DNA of 63,133 bases from Planctomycetota bacterium. Its GTDB lineage: Bacteria > Planctomycetota > Phycisphaerae > Phycisphaerales > SM1A02. Positions within the stretch are counted from its first letter, which is position 1; the number at the start of each line of letters is the position of its first letter. The translations under genes were made by a program, and so were the position numbers. Below are positions 27,097-35,811 of this stretch, in pieces. The stretch spans positions 1-63,133 of the forward strand of contig JAQBZO010000009.1 in the NCBI GenBank assembly GCA_027622195.1, in the 5' to 3' direction. The notes under the pieces are model-generated. The model was not told where the DNA came from, did no database searches, and was given only the letters and a program-made list of their open reading frames with translations.

Positions 27097-27834
27097 ATGG
27101 ATGCACCCCGCCTCATTCTGCGCGATCTCGGGAAGATTGCTTACGACGATGGACTCGACCTTCAGCGCACTTTGCAGGCCGAACTGATCGAGGAGCGAGC
27201 TCGAACGGGTGCGCCCGCGCGCAGTGGGTACATCCTGCTTCTCGAGCATGATCCACCAGTGGTGACGGTGACGCGGCGCAAGGATGCGAGTTCACACGTC
27301 GTCGGAACTCAAGAGCAACTCAACGAGCGCGGCATCGAACTGCGTGAAACAGATCGCGGCGGAGATGTCACGTGGCACGGACCTGGTCAACTCGTCGTGT
27401 ATGTCATCGTGGATATCAATCGGCTCGGTCTGGGTGTCCACGGATTCATGCGCCTTTTGGAAGAATCCGTCATCGGCACACTGCGCCACGCTGGGTTGAA
27501 CGCGATGCGCGATCCTGCTGCAACAGGAGTCTGGGTCGGATGGAACGGTGGGGCAACGGGGCGCAAAATCTGCGCGCTTGGCGTGCGTTTTTCGCGCTAT
27601 GTTTCGATGCACGGACTCGCGCTCAATGTGTCGCCCGACCTCTCGCACTACTCGATGATCGTTCCATGCGGACTGCATGGGCGAGAGGTGACATCCATCC
27701 ACAAAGAATGTGGAGACCGAGCGCCATCGATGTCCATCGTCAAGGCGTGGATGGGACAATCGCTGATCGGAATGTGCGAGATTGCCGCAGAAAACGCGGG
27801 TCCTGAGCCGCGATTCAGCCAGCAGTCAGATTGA
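27097..27834 (+). CDS. lipB: octanoyl-ACP:protein octanoyltransferase
   Basis: LipB moves octanoyl groups to lipoyl domains of oxo-acid dehydrogenases. Its motifs are RGGDVTWHGPGQLVVY, the Lys-containing GRKICALGVRFSR, MHGLALNVSPDL and the catalytic Cys in PCGLHGREVTSI. The ATG at 27097 has GGAGGA six bases upstream, better than the ATG at 27085; it gives 245 residues. It is divergent from lpxA, and its 3' end overlaps the convergent Skp-like gene by 20 bases. Confidence 0.94.
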   Translation: MDAPRLILRDLGKIAYDDGLDLQRTLQAELIEERARTGAPARSGYILLLEHDPPVVTVTRRKDASSHVVGTQEQLNERGIELRETDRGGDVTWHGPGQLVVYVIVDINRLGLGVHGFMRLLEESVIGTLRHAGLNAMRDPAATGVWVGWNGGATGRKICALGVRFSRYVSMHGLALNVSPDLSHYSMIVPCGLHGREVTSIHKECGDRAPSMSIVKAWMGQSLIGMCEIAAENAGPEPRFSQQSD

Positions 27835-28531
27835 GTTCTTTCAAAACATCCGCCGTAAGGTCAATGCCCTCTGGCAACTTGATGAACGTGCGCGACTGCA
27901 ATTGAAGAGTCAGCGTGGTCTGGTCGGCTGGAGCGATTTCTTCATCAGGTGGGATGAACCGATACACGAGATCGATTTTCCGTCGGTCCGAAATCACTTC
28001 GACAGCTTCGCGCATTTCCTTGTACGCGGTCGTGTATTGCTGCGCCGAGAAAGCGCCCTCCGCTTGGCGCAGTTGGGTCATGTAGATCTGGTAGTCCTGT
28101 TGCAGCGCGCCCATGGCTGCTTGTGCTTCGGCCGCCTTGTCATCACTAGGCTTCACATCCTTGAATTGTTCTTCGAACGCCTTGTAGCGATCGTTGAATG
28201 CCTTGCCCTTTTCTTCGGCATCAGCCTTGAACTTCTCTTGTTCTTCGACAAAGCGGTCCGACTTCAGAATGGCATTCAACACCTTGCCTGTATTGACCGC
28301 AGCGATGGTGAGCGCGCGCGCTCCGCCCTCGTCCCCCCAAGCGAGCCGTCCCTCTTTCGCTTGCAAACGCACTTCGGGTTCTCCAGCGAGAACGAGCGCC
28401 GAGGCGGGACCAAGGTCATCTGCAAGAGCGGGAGAAGTCGCCGTGGTCGACTGGTCGGCTCGGGCGAGGACAAGGACGAGGGCACCGCCAACGATGCCCG
28501 CAACGATGGATGGAATGATCTTGTTCAGCAT
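27815..28531 (-). CDS. Skp/OmpH-like periplasmic chaperone
   Basis: The 238-residue protein has an N-terminal hydrophobic segment (IIPSIVAGIVGGALVLVLA) serving as signal or anchor. A long charged coiled-coil region follows at about residues 90-185 (VEEQEKFKADAEEKGKAFNDRYK), as in Skp trimers. The early motif IAAVNTGKVLNAI corresponds to the conserved OmpH start region. It probably holds outer-membrane proteins in the periplasm, consistent with the LPS genes nearby. Sequence identity in this family is low, so the call rests on architecture. Confidence 0.72.
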   Translation of the reverse strand: MLNKIIPSIVAGIVGGALVLVLARADQSTTATSPALADDLGPASALVLAGEPEVRLQAKEGRLAWGDEGGARALTIAAVNTGKVLNAILKSDRFVEEQEKFKADAEEKGKAFNDRYKAFEEQFKDVKPSDDKAAEAQAAMGALQQDYQIYMTQLRQAEGAFSAQQYTTAYKEMREAVEVISDRRKIDLVYRFIPPDEEIAPADQTTLTLQLQSRTFIKLPEGIDLTADVLKELNLTAG

Positions 28532-28571
28532 GGTGTGAAGTGCTCTGAATGTGGGGCGATGTGCGCTTGGT

Positions 28572-30383
28572 TCAATCGCCTTGGTCGAGAATAGCGAGGA
28601 AGGCTGCCTGCGGGATCGACACGTTGCCGATCTGCTTCATGCGCTTCTTGCCTTCCTTCTGCTTTTCGAGCAGTTTTCGCTTGCGAGAGACATCGCCGCC
28701 GTAACACTTCGCGGTGACATTCTTCCGCATCGCCTTGATCGATTCTCGAGCAATAATTTTTCCGCCGATCGAGGCCTGAATCGCAATCTCGAATTGGTGC
28801 CGTTCGATTTGCTCGCGCAGTTTCTGCAGGATCGTGCGGCTTCGCGTCTCAGCAGAATCGCGGTGGCAGATGAGGCTGAGCGCTTCGACGGGGTCTCCGT
28901 TCACCAAAATGTTGACCTTGACGAGCCGGTCGGCGCGGAACTCCACCAATTCGTAGTCCATGGTGCCGTAGCCGCGCGTGATCGATTTCAACTTATCGAA
29001 GAAGTCGTAAATGATTTCTGCGAGGGGCAACTCGTAGTCGAGGATTTGCCTTCCCGTGCTGAGATAACGCTGCTGCTTGAAAATGCCCCGTCGAGAGTCA
29101 CATAACTTCATGAGCTCGCCGATGCAATCATCGGGGCAAATGATTTCGACATACACAATGGGCTCTCGAATCTCGGCAATCACCCCCATATCAGGGAGGT
29201 CAGCAGGATTATGAATCTCCAGTTCTTCGCCTGTGGTCTTGAGGATTCGGTACGAGACCGTCGGCGCCGTCTGGACAATCTCAATCTTGCCTTCGCGCTC
29301 GAGCCGTTCCTGGATGATGTCCATGTGCAGAAGGCCGAGGAATCCGCATCGAAAACCAAAGCCAAGTGCCTCAGAGTGTTGTGCCTCGAACGAAAAACTC
29401 GCATCGTTGAGTGAGAGTTTCTCGATCGTCTCTCGCATCGTTTCGTAATCACCCTTGCGTCCTGCTCCTTCCGCATCTGCGCTCGCAGGATAGAAGTCGC
29501 AAAACACCATCTGTTTTGGCTCTTCGTACCCAGGGAGGGCGTGTTCGGCAGGATTCACTTCAAGGGTGATGGTGTCTCCAATGCGCACATCAGCGAGCGT
29601 CTTGATCGACGCGCTAATCGATCCCACCTGCGCGAATCCAAGCTCTTTGACTCGAATCAAGAATGGGGTGTATCGGTTGATTTCACTGATATTAAAGGTG
29701 CGACCCGTCCCCATCATGCGGATCTTATCCCCCTGTCGAAGAGTGCCGTCAAAGATGCGCACATACACCACGATTCCTCGGTACTCGTCGTACTTTGCAT
29801 CAAAGATCAGTCCACGCAACTGCGTCGTGGTAGGAGGGCGCGGTGGGGGCAATGTCTCGCACACCGCATCGAGCAATTCTTGAATCCCTTGTCCTGTTTT
29901 CGCGCTGACATTGATGCAGTTTTCCGCGCGGATGCCAAGAACCTGTTCGATTTCCATCGCGACACCATCTGGGTCCGCCGCGGGAAGATCAATCTTGTTG
30001 ACGACGGGAATCAAGGTCAGTCCATTCGCCACGGCGAGATACGCATTCGCGACCGTTTGTGCTTGCACCCCTTGGGTCGAGTCGACGACGAGGATCGCTC
30101 CCTCGCACGCACTGAGGGCGCGCGAGACTTCGTACGCAAAGTCGACGTGTCCAGGAGTGTCAATGAAGTTAAGTTCGTAGTCCTCGCCCTTGTAGGTGTG
30201 ATGGACGGTGACAGCGCTCGCCTTGATGGTGATGCCGCGCTCTCGCTCAAGATCCATTGAATCGAGGAGTTGTGCGCGAGCCTCTCGCGCAGAAACCGCG
30301 TTGGTCATCTGCAAGAGCCGATCGGCAAGAGTGCTCTTGCCATGATCGATGTGCGCAATGATGGAGAAATTGCGAATGTTCAC
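28572..30383 (-). CDS. lepA: elongation factor 4 (LepA)
   Basis: LepA is a ribosome-associated GTPase that acts in translation and initiation. The 603-residue protein has G-motifs AHIDHGKST, DTPGHVDF and NKIDLPAADP. The conserved LepA C-terminal domain includes KCYGGDVSRKRKLLEKQKEGK and ends near GNVSIPQAAFLAIL. The start is GTG. It is read in the same direction as rimO upstream, with 51 bp between them. Confidence 0.96.
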   Translation of the reverse strand: MNIRNFSIIAHIDHGKSTLADRLLQMTNAVSAREARAQLLDSMDLERERGITIKASAVTVHHTYKGEDYELNFIDTPGHVDFAYEVSRALSACEGAILVVDSTQGVQAQTVANAYLAVANGLTLIPVVNKIDLPAADPDGVAMEIEQVLGIRAENCINVSAKTGQGIQELLDAVCETLPPPRPPTTTQLRGLIFDAKYDEYRGIVVYVRIFDGTLRQGDKIRMMGTGRTFNISEINRYTPFLIRVKELGFAQVGSISASIKTLADVRIGDTITLEVNPAEHALPGYEEPKQMVFCDFYPASADAEGAGRKGDYETMRETIEKLSLNDASFSFEAQHSEALGFGFRCGFLGLLHMDIIQERLEREGKIEIVQTAPTVSYRILKTTGEELEIHNPADLPDMGVIAEIREPIVYVEIICPDDCIGELMKLCDSRRGIFKQQRYLSTGRQILDYELPLAEIIYDFFDKLKSITRGYGTMDYELVEFRADRLVKVNILVNGDPVEALSLICHRDSAETRSRTILQKLREQIERHQFEIAIQASIGGKIIARESIKAMRKNVTAKCYGGDVSRKRKLLEKQKEGKKRMKQIGNVSIPQAAFLAILDQGD

Positions 30384-30434
30384 GGTGTGTGTGGAAAGTC
30401 CCGCATGGTACAGCGACTCGCGCGCGCGATTGTG

Positions 30435-32000
30435 TCAGCGCAGAATGGGCAACGAGTGAGTGCGCTGGAGATCTTCGGTGGGGCGCGCGATGAAGTCGTA
30501 CCCCTCACTCTCAACGATGGTGCATCGGACGAGTTCCCCAGTCGCAAGGGGTTTTTGACTTGCGACCCATGTCATCGAGTCAATCTGAGGTGCCTGGTGG
30601 TACGAGCGACCATTGTGGAGTACGAGTCCGTCTGAGACTCCCGTCGTCGCGCGAGCGGAGGATTGACCATCAGCCGATCCTTCGATCAACACATCGAACT
30701 GGCACTCCTGCTTGGCCACGAAAGCAGCATTCTCGAAGGCGATGCGCTGCTGAAGTTCCATGATTTCCGCTTCGCGACATGCCTTCGTTTCATCGTCTAC
30801 ATGCAACGCAGGGTCGAGGTCCATCGTTCCTGCGGGAGTGCCTTCCTCGCGCGAATACTGAAAGACGCCCATCGCATCAAACTGGTGTTCTTCGATGAAC
30901 TCAAGGAGCTCTTGATGGTCGTCCTCTGTTTCGCCAGGGAATCCGGTGATAAAAGTGGTGCGAATTGCCATCCCTGGAATCCGATCGCGCAATCGCGTGA
31001 TGAGATCACCCTGCACCGTTCCAGTGACATTGCGGCGCATCAACTTAAGCATCCTGTCACTCGCGTGCTGTAAAGGGATGTCGAGGTACTTGACAATGTT
31101 TGGAAGGCGAGCGATCGCATCGATCATCGCATCGGTGAAGAATGTTGGATAGGCATACATGAGGCGGATCCATCCTCCGCCGTGTGCCTGCGCCTCTTGG
31201 TCGAGCGATTCGAGCAGCCCGACAAGACCCGCGTCGTAGCCGATGTCCATTCCGAAACTCGTGGTGTCTTGTCCAATGAGGTTGAGTTCATAGGTGCCAT
31301 CTTGGAAGAGCGCTCGTGCCTCGTCCAGAATTCGATCGACTGGTTTTGACCTCATTTTCCCGCGAATGGACGGGATGGTGCAGAAGGAGCACCGCTGGTT
31401 GCATCCTTCGCTCATCCGAAGATAAGCCCAGTGGCGAGGGGTGAGCCGAAATCGGTCGGCATCGCTCTCGAAGTAGCCGATTCCCTTGCCATCTTTCCCG
31501 TGGACAGTGAGTCCGACAGTGTCCACGCCGCGCTCTTGTGCCGCTTGAAGCGCATTCGCCGCGATCCAATACTTCGGACCATCGTTCGTCGTGTTCTTTT
31601 CGCGCACAGCAGTCGTTCCGCGCACCGCCTCCACCACGTGGTCGCGATCAAACACACCGACGAGCGCGTCGATACCAGGAGCCCACTCCAACATCTTGGC
31701 GCGATGTCGTTGGACAAGACATCCTGCGACCACAACACGTTTCAGTTCGCCTCGTTCTTTGCGAGCCACGGCATCGCGAATCGCTTTGAGGGATTCATCC
31801 TTGCTCGCTTCGAGGAATCCACAGGTATTGATCACGATCGCGTCGGGACGATCCGTTTCGTTGACAGGGCGGATGCCACCATCGCGCAGCATGCCGAGCA
31901 TCCGCTCAGAATCGACGAGGTTTTTCGGGCATCCCAACGACACAAAGGCCACGCGGGTGATGGCATCGCTCGGCGTTGTGGAAGCGGTCGTGGGGTTCAT
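30435..32000 (-). CDS. rimO: ribosomal protein S12 methylthiotransferase
   Basis: RimO is a radical-SAM enzyme that methylthiolates Asp88/89 of S12. The N-terminal UPF0004 domain carries VAFVSLGCPKNLVDSERML, NTCGFLEASKDE and VVAGCLVQRH, which bind an auxiliary cluster. The radical-SAM motif is GCNQRCSFCTIPSIRG, and a TRAM domain closes the protein. The motif CPKNLVDSE separates RimO from MiaB. At 521 residues it is longer than usual because of an insertion after the UPF0004 domain around residues 145-185. Confidence 0.93.
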   Translation of the reverse strand: MNPTTASTTPSDAITRVAFVSLGCPKNLVDSERMLGMLRDGGIRPVNETDRPDAIVINTCGFLEASKDESLKAIRDAVARKERGELKRVVVAGCLVQRHRAKMLEWAPGIDALVGVFDRDHVVEAVRGTTAVREKNTTNDGPKYWIAANALQAAQERGVDTVGLTVHGKDGKGIGYFESDADRFRLTPRHWAYLRMSEGCNQRCSFCTIPSIRGKMRSKPVDRILDEARALFQDGTYELNLIGQDTTSFGMDIGYDAGLVGLLESLDQEAQAHGGGWIRLMYAYPTFFTDAMIDAIARLPNIVKYLDIPLQHASDRMLKLMRRNVTGTVQGDLITRLRDRIPGMAIRTTFITGFPGETEDDHQELLEFIEEHQFDAMGVFQYSREEGTPAGTMDLDPALHVDDETKACREAEIMELQQRIAFENAAFVAKQECQFDVLIEGSADGQSSARATTGVSDGLVLHNGRSYHQAPQIDSMTWVASQKPLATGELVRCTIVESEGYDFIARPTEDLQRTHSLPILR

Positions 32001-32024
32001 GGCGAATCGGGGAGTGTACTCGTT

Positions 32025-33317
32025 TTACCCGTCATTCTGAGCCAATTGCGCCTTGTCCCACAATTCGAGGACGGCGGGTGTCACGAGCCCTTCGAGACTC
32101 GCGCGTGCCTTGGTTCGATCCCGAATCATCGACGAGGAAAGGTCGATCGAAGGCATATCGAGCACCCATTGTGCAAACTGCTCACCCATCCGACCCTTGT
32201 ACTTCAGACGCAGCGCGTCTTTGAGTTGCGAGCCATTGTGTGGTGCCCTTGGCATGATCGCAGGCAGGGCGAGGTCGCGCAGAATGGACTCCCACGATCT
32301 CCAGGACGAAAACGCGAGAGCCTGATCTGCTCCCAAGAGTAAATGGGTGCGACCATGCTCGAGTCCGAGCGCGCGCTGGAGTTGAGTGAGCGTGTCCACG
32401 GTGTAACTCACTCCGCCGCGACGCAGTTCGATGTCGAGCACTTGTGCGCGTGGATCAGCGGCGAACGCGACGCGCGTCATCTCGAGACGAAGCGCGTTCG
32501 ACGAATGCTGTTCTCCACGTCGGTGGGGACTCTCTGCCGCAGGAATCACGAGGATTCGGCTGCAACCGAGGATGTCCGCTGCGCGCGATGCGCACTCGAC
32601 ATGCGCAAGGTGGGGTGGATCGAAGGTGCCTCCGAAGATCAATGTGCGCAGAGCGGAGTCGGCGGCCCTTTTCGCAATTAATCGCGCCACCGATGTGAGC
32701 GATGTTTTCAAATGAGTATGGAGTTCGTTGAACGCACTCAGACGGGAAGGGTGCCGCACGAGACCCATCGCGAGCCGAACCATCGGGGCGATCTCCACTG
32801 GTGTTCCAAGTGCGAACACATCAATCATCCATGCTGGACAAGGATGATCAATCCCGTCACTGATGCCGCGCACGATTCCCCAGCGCCACTTTCTTCCTGT
32901 TGCGATCTGTGCGAATGCGGCGCTCTCCATGTCGACGATCTGCGCATCGAATTGACTACCGAGCAATCCTTTTTCATTCGTGGTTTGAATGAAACGTCCG
33001 AGGTCAAGGACACGCCATCCGTCGAGTCCTGAAATGGTGGGACGCCACATCGCACCGTGTCCATCCACGACCTCTTCAATCCAATGCGCTTCGCCCGCTT
33101 GGAGTGACCGACTCAGCGCACCGGCGCATCCAGCCAGAATCACCGTGGAATTCGGCGGCAGTTCCGCGCGCTGTGCCCAGTGTTGAACCGATGCAGCGCC
33201 GATGCCGCACTGCAGAATCGTGCAGGATCCACGCAGCAAAGGCGCGATCATGCGCGCTTCAATGGGCGTGGGGCACAAGATCACAGTCTTGGGTATCGAA
33301 TCGCGAGGGGTTGCCAT
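32025..33317 (-). CDS. nadD: fusion of nucleosidase/phosphorylase-like domain with nicotinate-nucleotide adenylyltransferase
   Basis: Residues 1 to about 205 resemble the MTA/SAH nucleosidase-purine phosphorylase fold: GIGAASV (38-44), LAGCAGAL (61-68), VDMESAAFA (128-136) and VRGISDG (149-155), which holds the candidate acid Asp. Residues 224-430 are a complete NadD: FGGTFDPPHLAH (228-239), LLLGADQALAF and SSSMIR (394-399). NadD makes NaAD from NaMN and ATP. The two domains are in one uninterrupted frame, joined by a short helical linker. The N-terminal activity is inferred and the substrate is unknown. The gene start overlaps the divergent tRNA-Glu promoter. Confidence 0.85.
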   Translation of the reverse strand: MATPRDSIPKTVILCPTPIEARMIAPLLRGSCTILQCGIGAASVQHWAQRAELPPNSTVILAGCAGALSRSLQAGEAHWIEEVVDGHGAMWRPTISGLDGWRVLDLGRFIQTTNEKGLLGSQFDAQIVDMESAAFAQIATGRKWRWGIVRGISDGIDHPCPAWMIDVFALGTPVEIAPMVRLAMGLVRHPSRLSAFNELHTHLKTSLTSVARLIAKRAADSALRTLIFGGTFDPPHLAHVECASRAADILGCSRILVIPAAESPHRRGEQHSSNALRLEMTRVAFAADPRAQVLDIELRRGGVSYTVDTLTQLQRALGLEHGRTHLLLGADQALAFSSWRSWESILRDLALPAIMPRAPHNGSQLKDALRLKYKGRMGEQFAQWVLDMPSIDLSSSMIRDRTKARASLEGLVTPAVLELWDKAQLAQNDG

Positions 33318-33339
33318 CGTGTGCGTTGGAAACTATAGT
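33311..33339 (+). promoter_or_regulatory. sigma-70-like promoter of tRNA-Glu genes
   Basis: TTGCCA (33311-33316) and TATAGT (33334-33339) are separated by exactly 17 bases and end 14 bases before the first tRNA-Glu. The -35 box overlaps the divergent nucleosidase-NadD start codon. Confidence 0.72.
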
Positions 33340-33353
33340 GAGCGACTCTCGTT

Positions 33354-33428
33354 GGCCCCATCGTCTAGCCCGGTCTAGGACACATCCCTCTCACGGATGG
33401 GACAGGGGTTCAAATCCCCTTGGGGTCA
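33354..33428 (+). tRNA. tRNA-Glu (anticodon CTC)
   Basis: The cloverleaf has acceptor GGCCCCA with TGGGGTC, a Glu-type D-arm, anticodon loop CTCTCAC giving CTC, and T-loop GTTCAAATC. The discriminator is A and no CCA is encoded. It reads GAG codons and shares most of its sequence with the second tRNA-Glu downstream. Confidence 0.94.
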
Positions 33429-33438
33429 TTGAACGAGG

Positions 33439-33491
33439 CTGAGATGCCCCACTCGAGGCATCTCAGTTCATTATGAGGGATTCAATCCCTC
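33439..33491 (+). other. two hairpins between the tandem tRNA-Glu genes
   Basis: A perfect 10-bp stem pairs 33439-33448 with 33457-33466 around an 8-base loop, and a perfect 7-bp stem pairs 33475-33481 with 33485-33491 around TCA. Neither is followed by a T-run, so they may be processing signals for a dicistronic tRNA precursor rather than terminators. Confidence 0.55.
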
Positions 33492-33503
33492 GACAAGTCC
33501 ACC

Positions 33504-33578
33504 GGCCCCATCGTCTAGCCCGGTCTAGGACACCTCCCTTTCACGGAGGTAACAGGGGTTCAAATCCCCTTGGGGTCA
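33504..33578 (+). tRNA. tRNA-Glu (anticodon TTC)
   Basis: The acceptor, D-arm and T-arm are the same as in the preceding tRNA-Glu, but the anticodon loop CTTTCAC gives TTC, with a compensating anticodon stem CCTCC/GGAGG. It reads GAA codons. The near identity outside the anticodon arm points to tandem duplication. aroB begins 30 bp downstream. Confidence 0.94.
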
Positions 33579-33608
33579 TTGTTGCGCGGGAGTGGTACCT
33601 TCGCCGTC

Positions 33609-34739
33609 ATGGCGGATCACTCCACCGCGTCGGTCACGCCGACGCCATCGCAATGCATCGAGTTTGAGCAGTGCGGGCAACCGTGCCGTGTCGTCATCGG
33701 CGCTGGTGCGTTGGATGAATTGCCTGCGCGTCTGTGCGTCCCTTCGATGCCGACGCGCGTGCTGCTTGTGCATGATGAAACGCTTCCAGAGGTGTTGGTC
33801 GAACGCGTTTGCGCTCTTCTTGGTCCTCGTACAACGATGATGCCGATCGCGGCGAATGAGAAAGCAAAAAGCGTGCGAACGCTTGAAACGCTCTGGAAAA
33901 CGATGGCGGATGAACGGATGGATCGCGCATCGGCAGTGGTCGCACTCGGTGGAGGAATCATCAGCGACATTGCAGGATTCGCCGCAGCCACCTATTCACG
34001 CGGCGTGCGATTCGTGGTGCTGCCGACGACGGTGCTCGCGATGGTCGATGCAGCGATTGGTGGAAAGACAGCGGTCAACATGCTGCGTCCCGATGGAACG
34101 CTTATCAAAAACATGATCGGGAGCGTGTGGGTTCCAGAGTTGGTGATCTCGGATGTCACAACACTCGCCACCCTTCCTGTCCGAGACATTCGATCTGGAC
34201 TTGCCGAGTGCATCAAGCATGCGATGCTGTCGAGTCACGCACTCGCCGATTGGATCGTGATTCAGCGTGCGCGTCTTGATCGCGCCGACTCCGTCGCAAT
34301 GACTGAACTCGTCCGCCGCAGCGCGCCTGTGAAAATTGATGTGGTGGTGCGAGACCCACTCGAGCGTCGCGAGCGGATGACGCTCAACCTCGGACACACC
34401 TATGCCCACGCGATTGAATCCCTTTCGTCCGAACAGTGGACGCACGGTGAAGCGGTCGCGATTGGACTCGTTGCCGCAACAGCCGCAGCCGTTGAAGCGG
34501 AGATTGCTCCCGCCACATTGCTCGAGCGAGTGAAGGGTTGGCTGACTGCAGTAGGACTTCCAACGCAACTCGCGATTGGTGCGGATATTGAAGCGCTGAC
34601 TCGCGCGATGGGAAGTGACAAGAAGCGGGAAGGTGAACTTCTTCGTCTCATCCTGCCACTCGGAGCAGGAGGTGCGCAAATCTTGAGAGGACCTCCCGCC
34701 GAAGTGGTGCGCGCCGGTTGGGAATCGGTCGCGCTCTGA
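33609..34739 (+). CDS. aroB: 3-dehydroquinate synthase
   Basis: AroB cyclises DAHP to 3-dehydroquinate in the shikimate pathway, using NAD and a divalent metal. The 376-residue protein carries VVALGGGIISDIAGFAAATYSRG, shown here by its parts GGGIISDIAG and TYSRGVRF. Other family stretches are LPTTVLAMVDAAIGGKTAVN, GLAECIKHAM, the metal-ligand LNLGHTYAHAIE and WTHGEAVAIG. The ATG at 33609 avoids running into the tRNA-Glu 3' end. The following parA gene is on the same strand, 76 bp away. Confidence 0.95.
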   Translation: MADHSTASVTPTPSQCIEFEQCGQPCRVVIGAGALDELPARLCVPSMPTRVLLVHDETLPEVLVERVCALLGPRTTMMPIAANEKAKSVRTLETLWKTMADERMDRASAVVALGGGIISDIAGFAAATYSRGVRFVVLPTTVLAMVDAAIGGKTAVNMLRPDGTLIKNMIGSVWVPELVISDVTTLATLPVRDIRSGLAECIKHAMLSSHALADWIVIQRARLDRADSVAMTELVRRSAPVKIDVVVRDPLERRERMTLNLGHTYAHAIESLSSEQWTHGEAVAIGLVAATAAAVEAEIAPATLLERVKGWLTAVGLPTQLAIGADIEALTRAMGSDKKREGELLRLILPLGAGGAQILRGPPAEVVRAGWESVAL

Positions 34740-34781
34740 TCCTCAAAGTGATCTGGTGGTATTGTCCGATATCCAACGCAC

Positions 34782-34803
34782 GCCCCAAGGAAGGGGCAGG
34801 AGG
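34782..34803 (+). promoter_or_regulatory. AGGA-loop hairpin plus AGGAGG in parA leader (candidate CsrA site)
   Basis: GCCCC (34782-34786) pairs with GGGGC (34793-34797) around the loop AAGGAA. AGGAGG follows at 34798-34803, ahead of the parA ATG at 34816. A GGA in a hairpin loop next to a second GGA in the Shine-Dalgarno region is the usual layout of a CsrA target. CsrA is encoded at 43.6 kb. Binding is inference. Confidence 0.4.
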
Positions 34804-34815
34804 TCGCGACGCAGG

Positions 34816-35811
34816 ATGCGAACTGTTGCCATAGTCAATCAAAAAGGCGGTTGCGGAAAGACCACCACCACCGTCAACCTCGGATCAGCACTTGCGTCGC
34901 AAGGTCAACGGGTGCTGCTCGTCGACATGGACCCACAGTCCCATTGCGCGGCATGCCTCGGCGTGCCCGATGGGAAACTCGAGTGGGGTATTGGTGAAGT
35001 GATGATCGAGGGGCCTGGCAGTCGCAAGATCTCTGATGGACTGCTTTGGAATGTGATGCGCAATCTCGCCCTTGCGCCGAGCACAAGTGGGCTCGCAAGG
35101 CTTGAAAGTCCGACTTCCCCGATCGCCACGGCACCCGATCGTGACAAGCGGCTGAGTCGTGTTTTGGAAGTCCTCGCCCCTCAATTCGAGTGGTGCTTGA
35201 TTGATTGTCCTCCCAACATTGGATTGTTGACCTTCAATGCGGTGCGGGCGGCAGACGAGATTTTGATCCCCGTCGAAACGGGCTACCTCGCATTGCAAGG
35301 ATCGAAGCGGCAGGAAATCACGATCGAGAGTGCATCGCGGTACATGGGGCGGACATTGCCCATTCGCATCGTCCCGTCGATGCACCGTGTGGCGAGCCGA
35401 TTGGCGAATGAAGTTTTGGCGGCACTTTCTCGCGCCTATGGAGATCGGGTCGTCCCCGTTACGATTCGAGAGCATGAACTCCTTCGAGAAGCAGCCAGCC
35501 TTGGGCAATCGATCTTGGAGTACGCCGCGCAGTCCGAAGCGGCGGCGGATTTTCTGCGACTCGCGCATTGGCTCACTGCCAATCCAGTGGTCATGCAACA
35601 CACCGCGCAATCGGGTGGTGCGAACGCGTGGCTCATTGGAGACGAAGCGCCAGAGTCTCGTGCCGAAGTGGAAACAGATCTGCCATCACCATGGGGCATT
35701 CACGGCGGTCAACCGACCCGCGCAGCAGGACAATACAATGCTCGCATGGCCGAAGTCATCAGCCGACTTCGCGAGATAGGACCATCGAATGGGCAAGGAG
35801 AGGGCGCATGA
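34816..35811 (+). CDS. ParA/Soj-family ATPase
   Basis: The 331-residue protein starts MRTVAIVNQKGGCGKTTTTVNLGSA at its ATG; the deviant Walker A KGGCGKTTT, DMDPQSH and the Walker B region CLIDCPPNIG identify a SIMIBI-class ParA. An extended C-terminus of about 70 residues follows the core. Such proteins segregate chromosomes or position other cargo. No parB, parS or minE was seen nearby; instead the stop overlaps the next gene as ATGA, suggesting a dedicated partner. Confidence 0.9.
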   Translation: MRTVAIVNQKGGCGKTTTTVNLGSALASQGQRVLLVDMDPQSHCAACLGVPDGKLEWGIGEVMIEGPGSRKISDGLLWNVMRNLALAPSTSGLARLESPTSPIATAPDRDKRLSRVLEVLAPQFEWCLIDCPPNIGLLTFNAVRAADEILIPVETGYLALQGSKRQEITIESASRYMGRTLPIRIVPSMHRVASRLANEVLAALSRAYGDRVVPVTIREHELLREAASLGQSILEYAAQSEAAADFLRLAHWLTANPVVMQHTAQSGGANAWLIGDEAPESRAEVETDLPSPWGIHGGQPTRAAGQYNARMAEVISRLREIGPSNGQGEGA

